Assembly: GCF_048541585.1 (NCBI RefSeq)
Contig: NZ_CP183303.1
Location: forward strand, 2,790,001 to 2,854,000
Reading direction: 5' to 3'
From: Legionella_C sp048541585
GTDB lineage: Bacteria > Pseudomonadota > Gammaproteobacteria > Legionellales > Legionellaceae
DNA: 64,000 nt
The translations under genes were made by a program, and so were the position numbers. The number at the start of each line of letters is the position of its first letter. Position 1 is the first letter of the stretch. The notes under the pieces are model-generated. The model saw only the letters and a program-made list of their open reading frames with translations. It had not been told where the DNA came from and ran no database searches. Positions 17,360 through 24,832 of this stretch are shown here, piece after piece.

Positions 17360-19447
17360 TTAAAATTGTAGGATCTCATTTACTGGATCGTTTTGCGGTT
17401 TTTGCGCTTCTTTTAATTGATCATTTAATGACTTTGTTAAGTTACTTATTTCCTTGTCAGTTTTATTAAACATACCAAAGCGTGTAACTTTGGCAGCACC
17501 ATAGCCAAAGCTACTTCCGAATAAAAAGCCACCTACAGCAGTACCAATCATTGCGCCAAGTCCAGCTCCTTTTATAGCACCAATAACTCCACCAACAGAA
17601 CCTGCACCAATTGCACCAATTATATTGCCAATAACAGGTGCAACTGAACCTGCAGTGCCTCCTGCAACAGCACCAATTGCTAAACCAGCTAAAGCACCTA
17701 AGCAGATACCAATTAAGGTTCCTACTACACAACAGGCAGCTATAGCAAATTTTTGCTTTCCTGATAGAGTAATGCAGGCTCGTTCATATTTTTTAGCAGC
17801 GTCTACAAATGTTTCTGCAGCACGTAATTTAGTATTATCGTCATTATTTGGATTTTTAACTATGACCATGGCGTCTTGGTGAGCCTTAATGAAATCTTTT
17901 GTATGAAGTAGAATATTTCTGATTTCATGTGTTTCCTTTGCAATCGTGTCATTAGATTGAGCATCCAAAATGCGTTCATACAATATATCTTTCAAATCAG
18001 TAAAGTGTTGTTTATATTTGGTCTCAACTTTACTATCAAGCGCCTCGATACCTTCAAGCGTAGCAAATAGGTCCGTATTTTTTGATTTTAACTCACTAAT
18101 TAAATTTTTTATTGCTATATCTTTAGGTATATTGTTGTCTGGCCCATAGCTTCGAAGTAAGGTGTTTCGGGATGTACTGTTTAGATTGCACAAATAATCT
18201 AAAAAAAGTTTCTTAGCATGCTCTTGACGTGCAATAAAGCAGCCATATAAATGACTCTTAAGATATTCTGCTATGTGATCCGGATTTGCACTTGAGCTTG
18301 GCGGGACTGTTGCGCCAACTCTTCGAGCAAATCTTGACAATACTTCTGGCCTATCCTTATAATATTTAATTGCATTATCGACCTGCTCGTCAATTTTTAC
18401 TTTAATTTTACCCCTGTCAACCATAGCGTAACGTGCCAATGTTTTGAAGAACTCATCGCCATCTTTAATGCCCTCGGGGAGCTCTGTATGGTAGGCTGGC
18501 GGACCGTTTCTTGATGGACGGTAGCGCACTAAAGTTAAAAAATTATCAGCATAATGGATTTTTCCGTCTAATGTTCGCGGTCTAAAGTCTCCTAAGGCTC
18601 CGCCAAAATCAATACCAACAGCTCTGGTATTCTTACTACTTGGAATAAAGTAAGATTTATTATCCTTTTTAATATAGAATTCTTTGATATGTTCAGCATT
18701 CTCCTCAAGCCATTCTTGAGATTTATCTTCAGTAATATAATGCTTACCGTCAATTTCTTCGCTGCCTTCAATTGGTGCATCAACTTTTTTATAGCACTTA
18801 CCAGAAAAAGTATCATTTTCATAAATAGGAATCAGGTCATCTGTAACGGAAGGATTTATTTCTATAGCTCCGATATTTTCATAATGAACATCTGGATCAT
18901 CTACAATGGCACGTAATGCAAGTCCAGGAATTAAGCCCTGGTATCGCCCTGCTCTTACTATGTTATTAATATTAGGATCTTTATTTAGATATTTAGGGCG
19001 ACTATCTGGTACATTCTTCCATGTATTACCTTGACGTAATTCCTCATAAGGTGGAGTTTGATAAGCTAAATAAGCATCCTTAAACAAATCGCGATATCCT
19101 TCAAATACATAAGAGGCAATATAAACTCCATCATCAGGGGTTTGAATGTAGTTGACATCAGCAATTAAATCAGGAGATTCGCCAATTTCTTCAGCAATAA
19201 AACGCATAAATTGACTAGCAAATACTTCACAAATGTTTTTATCCTCTTCAGGATCTTGCTTTACGTAAAATTTGCTAGGCTTCTCACCTTCTTGTTCAGG
19301 AGCAGGAGCTAACGTATATAAGCCACCATATTTACCTGCCTTATTAGCTCCACCTGTTTTCTGTGCGATACGCTTCCATCTAGGTACGGCTTCATTTTCA
19401 TCTGGGCTTAATTTAAAATCAAAGGGAGGAAGGTTAATTACTGGCAT
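17360..19447 (-). CDS. large effector candidate with kinase-like motifs and a glycine-zipper membrane tail
   Basis: 695 residues; no signal peptide. Residues 55-85 (KFYVKQD, with K63, then ENICEVFASQF-like sequence) resemble a nucleotide-binding lysine strand and helix. Residues 183-193 carry DDPDVHYENIG, a D-x-H-x-x-N catalytic-loop pattern, and 277-283 carry VGIDFGG, a DFG-like metal-binding motif. The order fits HipA/PI-kinase-type folds, so a protein or lipid kinase is proposed as inference. Residues 350-560 are helical. Residues 564-653 are a glycine- and alanine-rich zipper likely to insert in membranes, followed by a polar 40-residue tail. This layout is typical of proteins delivered by Dot/Icm to host membranes. 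It is island cargo between tRNA-Arg copies C and D. Confidence 0.65.
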   Translation of the reverse strand: MPVINLPPFDFKLSPDENEAVPRWKRIAQKTGGANKAGKYGGLYTLAPAPEQEGEKPSKFYVKQDPEEDKNICEVFASQFMRFIAEEIGESPDLIADVNYIQTPDDGVYIASYVFEGYRDLFKDAYLAYQTPPYEELRQGNTWKNVPDSRPKYLNKDPNINNIVRAGRYQGLIPGLALRAIVDDPDVHYENIGAIEINPSVTDDLIPIYENDTFSGKCYKKVDAPIEGSEEIDGKHYITEDKSQEWLEENAEHIKEFYIKKDNKSYFIPSSKNTRAVGIDFGGALGDFRPRTLDGKIHYADNFLTLVRYRPSRNGPPAYHTELPEGIKDGDEFFKTLARYAMVDRGKIKVKIDEQVDNAIKYYKDRPEVLSRFARRVGATVPPSSSANPDHIAEYLKSHLYGCFIARQEHAKKLFLDYLCNLNSTSRNTLLRSYGPDNNIPKDIAIKNLISELKSKNTDLFATLEGIEALDSKVETKYKQHFTDLKDILYERILDAQSNDTIAKETHEIRNILLHTKDFIKAHQDAMVIVKNPNNDDNTKLRAAETFVDAAKKYERACITLSGKQKFAIAACCVVGTLIGICLGALAGLAIGAVAGGTAGSVAPVIGNIIGAIGAGSVGGVIGAIKGAGLGAMIGTAVGGFLFGSSFGYGAAKVTRFGMFNKTDKEISNLTKSLNDQLKEAQKPQNDPVNEILQF

Positions 19448-19601
19448 ACTGTTACCTATAAATGAATACTATCTATAAAAAATCAAATATAGAGGAATTT
19501 TAACAAATAAAAATTAAGGATTTATTAATAAATAATCAAATTGTTCATTATTTGTTAATAAATTCAAAAATGAGATCCCCTAATAAAGAATGGATAGCAA
19601 G

Positions 19602-19628
19602 CGTAGGTTAGGCCACTCGGCCTGTTGG
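19602..19628. repeat. dispersed palindromic repeat, copy 3
   Basis: Reads GTAGGTTAGGCCACTCGGCC and on to TGTTGG: a near-perfect hairpin of GGTTAGGCC against GGCCTGTTGG. A partial second half occurs about 40 bp further on (GACTGGGTGGCCAAGT). Confidence 0.55.
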
Positions 19629-19728
19629 ATCTTCCTATAAAGAAGCAAAAGATGAAGATCCCTCAGACTGGGTGGCCAAGTACTTTAGAATGATTTGATA
19701 TTAAGCCATTAATTTTAAAAGATAAAAA

Positions 19729-19777
19729 TGGCGCACTCGAAGGGACTCGAACCCCCGACACCTTGGTTCGAAGCCAA
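19729..19777 (-). repeat. near-intact tRNA-Arg 3'-end copy D (attachment site)
   Basis: About 49 bp identical to the 3' half of the tRNA-Arg gene at 23528 except for two or three bases, including the CCA end and the block CCCCCGACACCTTGGTTCGA. It stops after the anticodon arm, as expected for the crossover region of a tRNA-targeting integrase. Together with the intact gene it bounds a 3.8-kb segment. Confidence 0.8.
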
Positions 19778-19893
19778 TGTTAACAATAACAAATATTAAT
19801 AAAATCAGTAAATTGCGATGTAACAACTCTGGTAATTATTGCTTAGAACTGCATGAAACAACTACAGATATACTACACTTTGTTACAAATCTG
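19778..19893. repeat. island left-end block, copy D
   Basis: The best-preserved copy of the approximately 115-bp block that follows tRNA copies A, C and D. It lies between the attachment site and the stop codon of the DUF1016 gene. Confidence 0.65.
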
Positions 19894-20906
19894 CTACAAT
19901 AAATTCTTATAGCTTTCCTGCTCTATAAAGCTGATTAACTCTTTTTCTGTTGGTAATACAGTTTTATATTTGGAAGCAAAAATTTGTTTACTCTCTTTAA
20001 GTACTGAATATTTAACCATGGTTTCATCTTTATCGGCACAAAGAATAATACCAATGGTAGGGTTATCATCTTCACCGCGTTTTAAATCATCAAACATACG
20101 CACATACATATCCATCTGACCAATGTCCTGATGCGTTAGTTTTTCAGTTTTCAGATCAATAACAATAAAACATTTTAAAAGGTAATTATAAAGACCAGAT
20201 CAACATAAAAATGAGATGTCTCTGTACTCACTCGCATTTGACGAGCAACAAATGAAAAACCTTTCCCTAGCTCTAAAAGAAATTTTTGTAGATGCTCTAT
20301 AATGTTTGACGCTAAAAAACTTTCTTGGCCTTTTAAATCTTGAGGAAGATTTAAAAATTCTAAAACATAGGGATCTTTGATAAAATCAAGATGCTGTTTA
20401 TTATCTTGAGCGCTTGGATTTTCTTGCTCTTGCGTAGATAATAAACACCGGTAATAACCACTTTTGATGTTACGTTCTAATAAGCGCGTACTCCAATTTT
20501 GGGAATTTGCTTCTTGCAGATAGTAATATCTTTCTTTTTCATCATCTAAGCGCATAATCAGCCGTATATGAGTCCAACTTAGATTCGCTACGCACTGCGT
20601 AGCAAATTGGTCAAAATTAGAAAAACGTAAGTAGAACTGCCTAATATTTCGTATATTCGCCTCTGTAAAGCCTTTTCCAAAAGAATCTGTTAAGTATCGA
20701 GATAAATTTACAATCAGAAATTCACCATAATTTGCACGTATTTTACCCTTTTGTTCTTGCTCAACAATACGCTTACCAATTTGCCAATAGGTTTTAACCA
20801 TGATGGAATTTACTGAACAGTAAGCTACCTCACGCCCAGCTTGCAATAACTCACTAATCTCAGAAAAAAAATGCTGCTCATCTGTTAATAGCTTTTTAGA
20901 ACTCAT
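19894..20906 (-). pseudogene. DUF1016 (YhcG-type PDDEXK) nuclease, frameshifted
   Basis: Two reading frames make one gene. The 5' part (20906-20175, 243 residues) has the N-terminal helical domain (YCSVNSIMVKTYWQIGKRI, GFTEANIRNIRQFYL, LSWTHIRLIMRLDD) and runs into the nuclease core at HFYVDLVF. The frame then fails. One extra base in a T run near 20189-20192 would continue it as YNYLLKCFIVIDLKTEKL and QDIGQMDMYVRMFDD, the expected PDDEXK core with ID-LK residues, into the 3' part that ends at 19894. The family includes nucleases linked to phage defence and mobile elements. It is either a recent single-base loss or a sequencing error. Confidence 0.82.
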
Positions 20907-21110
20907 CTTTGGCTTATCAAGTTTCTTGTGTGTTCAAGTTTAACTGATCCAGCAAACTTGAAAAAGATTATTACCAAATGAAAAGCCTCCTTAATAATTA
21001 TTTTAAGATTGCTATATAGAATAAATTTATCCAAAAAATTCTGTCTATACTTAAGAAAATTTGCTCGTTGGATAAACAATGGACGAAAAATTTAGTAAAA
21101 TAAAAAATTA

Positions 21111-22067
21111 ATGATTGATAATCTAAATGCTAGACTTAACAAAGACTCCTCTAATGAGGAGCTATGGATTGTAAAAGAATTTCTGAAAAAGCATGCAATA
21201 CTTTTTAAAGAAAATGAGCTTAGAAAAGAAATACAGGATAGTAAAACGGATATTCTTTTTAAGAATATTAACTTTCAGGTGAAGAAAATTTTATATCCTG
21301 ATACTTATAAAGCTAAAGATAAAGATTTAAAAGAAAAAATTACTCAATCCCATACAAATGAAGAATACATTAATGCTACTGTTGAAGAGGCTCTTGAGCA
21401 TCCAGGATGGCATTCCCCAGAATTTTTAAAAGAACTTATAATAAATAATGCGTTTTATGGGACAACAAAAATAAATAAAAAGCGTATCTTAAAATATCCA
21501 CCAGAAATTCGTAGCCAATTAGATCTTTTATTTTTCATTGAGAATGACTTAAATGAAAAAAGAAATTTTCATAAAGATGTATGGGCAAAAATCACAGAAA
21601 AAGGTAATTTAATTTTACTATTTGGGATCATTGGCAGCGGAACAGTTTTTTACTTGTTTCTTAAATTCCAATATAGTCTATTTGTAACAGCCCTTGGTTA
21701 CCCCTTACTGGGGATTAGCTTTGCTGCGCTAACCCTTGCAGCGCTTAGCCAAAACTCTTATTTATATAAAATTAGAATACCTGGCGCTGCCACTCTAGCT
21801 GCTTGGTCTTATGCTATCTATTTGATTCATAAACCCATCAGTGTGCTCATCTACCGTGCATTTTCAAATACTGGAGTTGACGCGTCTAGTCTCGCCCTGA
21901 TACTAATTATAACTTTTGCTAACATTGTCGCGGGTTGGTTACTCTATACTTTTATAGAAGCACCTTTTTTAAAACTTCGTGAAAAAATTGGCAAAGAGAA
22001 TGCCAATATAGTAAGGATAGATACTGCTTCGAGCCCAAGGACATACAGTCAGTACAAGACTCTATAG
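21111..22067 (+). CDS. chimeric membrane protein: unknown N-terminus fused to acyltransferase-3 C-terminus
   Basis: 318 residues. Residues 1-155 are hydrophilic and charged and not recognised. Residues 165-295 hold four membrane spans (LILLFGIIGSGTVFYLF, FVTALGYPLLGISFAAL, LAAWSYAIYLIHKPISVLI, LILIITFANIVAGWLLYTF) that match the last helices of acyltransferase 3 enzymes, including the SYAIYLIHKP signature and a closing FIEAPFLKL. The catalytic N-terminal half of that family, with its early histidine, is absent. So this is probably a recombined remnant without acyl transfer activity. A 10-codon open frame (21079-21111) overlaps its start. Confidence 0.55.
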   Translation: MIDNLNARLNKDSSNEELWIVKEFLKKHAILFKENELRKEIQDSKTDILFKNINFQVKKILYPDTYKAKDKDLKEKITQSHTNEEYINATVEEALEHPGWHSPEFLKELIINNAFYGTTKINKKRILKYPPEIRSQLDLLFFIENDLNEKRNFHKDVWAKITEKGNLILLFGIIGSGTVFYLFLKFQYSLFVTALGYPLLGISFAALTLAALSQNSYLYKIRIPGAATLAAWSYAIYLIHKPISVLIYRAFSNTGVDASSLALILIITFANIVAGWLLYTFIEAPFLKLREKIGKENANIVRIDTASSPRTYSQYKTL

Positions 22068-22178
22068 CAGGTAAGATGTTTAATTTTGCACATATACTCT
22101 TTTATGTTTTCTATTCTGGCAAGTTATCGATAGAATCCTATTTTAAGCACAATAATAATCAACACTAAAGAGGTGCAT

Positions 22179-23147
22179 GTGTCGGATGTCGTAATATATA
22201 CAGCTAAAGATGGACATATTGAATTAGATGTTAACCTGGCTAACGAAACTGTGTGGCTTACTTTGAATCAAATGGTACAACTATTTGGACGTGATAAATC
22301 AGTTATCTCACGACACTTGAGTAATATATTTAAAATAAATGAATTAGATAAAACTTCAGTTGTTGCAAAATTTGCAACAACTGCCTCAGATGGTAAAACA
22401 TACCAAGTTGATTACTATAATCTTGATGCCATTATTTCTGTTGGCTACCGGGTAAATTCTAAAGAAGGCGTTCAATTTAGAAAGTGGGCTAGCAACATAT
22501 TGAAAGAACATTTAATTCGCGGTTATACAAACAATAAGAAACGTTTAAATCAGCAAGGCATTCACGAGTTACAACAATCAGTTGAATTATTGCAGAAAAC
22601 ACTAATCAACCATGAATTGGTTAATGACCTGGGCCAGGAAGCCATTCAAATAATTTTAGCCTATACCAAAGCTTGGGATTTACTTTTAGCTTATGATGAA
22701 GGGAAACTTAAGTTACCAACAAAAGGCAAACAAACGACATCCAAGTTAACTTATCAAGCAGCTTTATCAGCAATTGAGTCTTTAAAGCAGGAGTTAGGTA
22801 CACGTAATGAAGCAACAGAATTGTTTGGTAAAGAACGTGATGGCGGACTAGATAGTATATTAAATAACATCGAACAAACCTTTGATGGCGAATCTTTATA
22901 TAGCACACCAGAAGAAAAAGCAGCTCATTTGTTATATTTTATCATAAAAGATCACCCATTTACTGATGGAAATAAACGAATTGGCAGCTTTATGTTTTTG
23001 CTATATCTTAAATCACAAAATTTGCCGATTAAATTCAATGAAAATGGGTTAGTAGCACTTGCTCTATTAGTCGCAGAAAGTAATCCAAGTCAGAAGGATA
23101 TTCTCATTCGATTAGTTGTTAATTTACTAATTGATAAATCTTATTAG
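22179..23147 (+). CDS. RhuM-family protein with C-terminal Fic domain
   Basis: About 322 residues. The N-terminal half (TVWLTLNQMVQLFGRDKSVI, SRHLSNIF, YNLDAIISVGYRVNS, FRKWASNIL) is the RhuM/KilA-N-like DNA-binding module found near toxin and phage genes. The C-terminal half contains the Fic motif HPFTDGNKRIGSF, with catalytic His and the D-G-N-K-R phosphate loop, so it may transfer AMP or another nucleotide to a target. No inhibitory S/TxxxE/DG helix was identified with certainty. The start is GTG at 22179 with AAAGAGG at ideal spacing; GTG at 22173 is an alternative. It is island cargo next to the intact tRNA-Arg. Confidence 0.85.
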   Translation: MSDVVIYTAKDGHIELDVNLANETVWLTLNQMVQLFGRDKSVISRHLSNIFKINELDKTSVVAKFATTASDGKTYQVDYYNLDAIISVGYRVNSKEGVQFRKWASNILKEHLIRGYTNNKKRLNQQGIHELQQSVELLQKTLINHELVNDLGQEAIQIILAYTKAWDLLLAYDEGKLKLPTKGKQTTSKLTYQAALSAIESLKQELGTRNEATELFGKERDGGLDSILNNIEQTFDGESLYSTPEEKAAHLLYFIIKDHPFTDGNKRIGSFMFLLYLKSQNLPIKFNENGLVALALLVAESNPSQKDILIRLVVNLLIDKSY

Positions 23148-23527
23148 AACGATTAACTTTCCTAACCGCCTAAAAAAACCGGTGTAGCCTGGGAGGAAGG
23201 CGCAGCCTGTATCCCAGGTTTACCTTTCCCCTCAATTACTTTTCTAAGCCCTCACCACGCTTATCTAATTTTATAGTAAAACTCGACTTGATGAGAACTT
23301 TTGTAAAATAAGATTGTCCACACATTAAAAAAATCTAGGATACTAGCTACAAATCTCTTAAATAAAACCAAGTACTCCATCTAAAAAATCAAGATATTCT
23401 GTCTTAAATTTAAACTAATAAATTATTGATAAAACTATTTATGACACATTTATGCCACAATTTAAGTAAAAACCAAGTGCTCTAGCTTTCAAGTTTAATT
23501 ATAACTTATTGATTTAAAACATAAAAA
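23148..23527. other. intergenic stretch: right end of the island
   Basis: No gene. It holds a hairpin at 23188-23219 and, at 23494-23519, the AT-rich end sequence also found beside tRNA copy C. Confidence 0.5.
23188..23219. repeat. hairpin repeat
   Basis: AGCCTGGGAGGAAGG and GCAGCCTGTATCCCAGG form a stem CCTGGG / CCCAGG with an inner loop. It resembles widespread intergenic palindromes and may terminate the RhuM-Fic transcript. Confidence 0.5.
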
Positions 23528-23604
23528 TGGCGCGCTCGGAGGGACTCGAACCCCCGACACCTTGGTTCGAAGCCAAGTACTCTATCCAGCTGAGCTACGA
23601 GCGC
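23528..23604 (-). tRNA. tRNA-Arg (anticodon TCG)
   Basis: 77 nt including an encoded CCA. The acceptor stem GCGCTCG pairs with CGAGCGC; the anticodon stem CTTGG/CCAAG encloses loop CTTCGAA, giving anticodon TCG; the T arm is GGGGGTTCGAGTCCC. Its 3' half is repeated in part at four places to the left, marking it as the integration target of the island. Confidence 0.95.
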
Positions 23605-23631
23605 AATGATAGGATAAATTTAGTATCAAAA

Positions 23632-23707
23632 TGGTGGGCCGTATAGGATTCGAACCTATGACACAAAGGTTAAAAGCCTTCTGCTCTACCACCTGAGCTA
23701 ACGGCCC
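23632..23707 (-). tRNA. tRNA-Lys (anticodon TTT), second copy in transcript
   Basis: 76 nt with CCA. The acceptor GGGCCGT pairs with ACGGCCC; the anticodon loop CTTTTAA gives TTT. Identical to the copy at 23751-23826. Confidence 0.95.
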
Positions 23708-23750
23708 AAAAAGGGTAATCTTAATTTCTTTGAGTTTATAACCATAAAAA

Positions 23751-23826
23751 TGGTGGGCCGTATAGGATTCGAACCTATGACACAAAGGTTAAAAGCCTTC
23801 TGCTCTACCACCTGAGCTAACGGCCC
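23751..23826 (-). tRNA. tRNA-Lys (anticodon TTT), first copy in transcript
   Basis: Identical in sequence to the tRNA-Lys at 23632-23707. The spacers are short, so Lys-Lys-Arg are probably one transcript. Confidence 0.95.
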
Positions 23827-23839
23827 AAAGAAGGATGTG

Positions 23840-23867
23840 ATGATACCGGATTAAGCTAAAAATTCAA
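23840..23867 (-). promoter_or_regulatory. sigma-70-like promoter of the tRNA operon
   Basis: On the reverse strand TTGAAT (-35, 23862-23867) and TATCAT (-10, 23840-23845) are 16 bp apart, just upstream of the first tRNA-Lys. Confidence 0.55.
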
Positions 23868-23941
23868 GTAGTTTGCTGAATTATTTCCTATTTCTAATGT
23901 TAAATAGTTATTTAAGAACGTAAATTATGGATAATTTGCAT

Positions 23942-24832
23942 TCATGGACAAGTAGCTGTTGTCGTAAGCTGATTCCTAGCTAATAAACTTTTACCACGAT
24001 AAAGGTTTTCACTGGTGGCAAGTACTGACCACTTTTCTTTTACTAATAAATTAACTACAGCATTTAATCTAGCGTGTGGAACAATTAGAAGTAAAACATC
24101 CATACCTAACGCACCACAACCTTTTATGGTTAACACATCAGGATTTGTCTTAAAACCCTTAATAAAATCTAAAGTCGTTGGTGCAACAAAATTTAAATGG
24201 GTAAGTGCTTCTTGATAAGCATCAATAGCCATAATTAATTGATTACTATTACCGTCGCTAAATGCTGCTTTCGCTTGTTCTATAATAGTTATGAGAATAC
24301 TAAGGTCATCAGGAAGTGCTACCGCTTGTAGATGACTATGGGTAGCTAATTTGTTACCAGTATGCAACAAAATAAAAGAGATATCTTGAAAAATCCAATC
24401 ATAGCAATGCACTTCTCGAGTTAACTTATCTATATAGACACAACCATGATGCACTTGAGCCAACACATCATAACCGCTAGGCCTAACTCCTTGTCCACTC
24501 CAAGCGTACTTATAATAAGTTTCTAATAAATCATCAAGGCTTAAAGTTTCTTCATTTAAATAACGAGCAGCTAAATAACTTCCGATAAATTGCGCACTTG
24601 AAGCGCCTAAGCCACCTAATCCCTGGTAAGGATCAGTCCAACTTATCTCAGTTAATGCTCGGCCATACTGTTCCCAAAGCCTTCCTGCTGGTGAGTTAGG
24701 ATGAATTAGGGAATTACTTTTTCTAAGCGAAAATTCAAAATTAGGCTCAGTAGTTAAAAGAATAGCTGGCCCTTCTACAAGTGCTGCATACTCACCAACT
24801 AAAAAGGTTTTTGCTGGAATCTGCCACTTCAT
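23942..24832 (-). CDS. GHMP kinase, probable phosphomevalonate kinase
   Basis: 296 residues of a GHMP-superfamily small-molecule kinase. The N-terminal KTFLVGEYAALVEGPAILL is the family motif 1; GLGGLGASSAQF near residues 70-81 is the ATP-binding glycine loop; the C-terminal GCGALGMDVLLLIV is motif 3. It is the last gene of an operon with HMG-CoA reductase (4-bp ATGA-type overlap) and type 2 IPP isomerase. The window has a separate mevalonate kinase and diphosphomevalonate decarboxylase, so the missing step, phosphomevalonate kinase, is the best assignment. That rests on context rather than on diagnostic residues. Confidence 0.65.
   Translation of the reverse strand: MKWQIPAKTFLVGEYAALVEGPAILLTTEPNFEFSLRKSNSLIHPNSPAGRLWEQYGRALTEISWTDPYQGLGGLGASSAQFIGSYLAARYLNEETLSLDDLLETYYKYAWSGQGVRPSGYDVLAQVHHGCVYIDKLTREVHCYDWIFQDISFILLHTGNKLATHSHLQAVALPDDLSILITIIEQAKAAFSDGNSNQLIMAIDAYQEALTHLNFVAPTTLDFIKGFKTNPDVLTIKGCGALGMDVLLLIVPHARLNAVVNLLVKEKWSVLATSENLYRGKSLLARNQLTTTATCP

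Larger units (their letters stand above)
19448..19893. other. intergenic stretch with repeat, tRNA scar D and left-end block
   Basis: No gene. It holds the upstream region of the effector candidate, the palindromic repeat at 19602-19628, the tRNA-Arg 3' copy at 19729-19777 and the island left-end block. Confidence 0.5.

Noticed and set aside
19497..19518. PmrA-like box upstream of the effector candidate
   Set aside because: Two TTAA motifs are 14 bp apart rather than the 11 bp of a PmrA box, and AT-rich DNA gives such matches by chance.
23735..23750. Duplicated tRNA-Lys as an integration scar
   Set aside because: Both copies are complete and identical and lie in one transcript, which is normal gene duplication.
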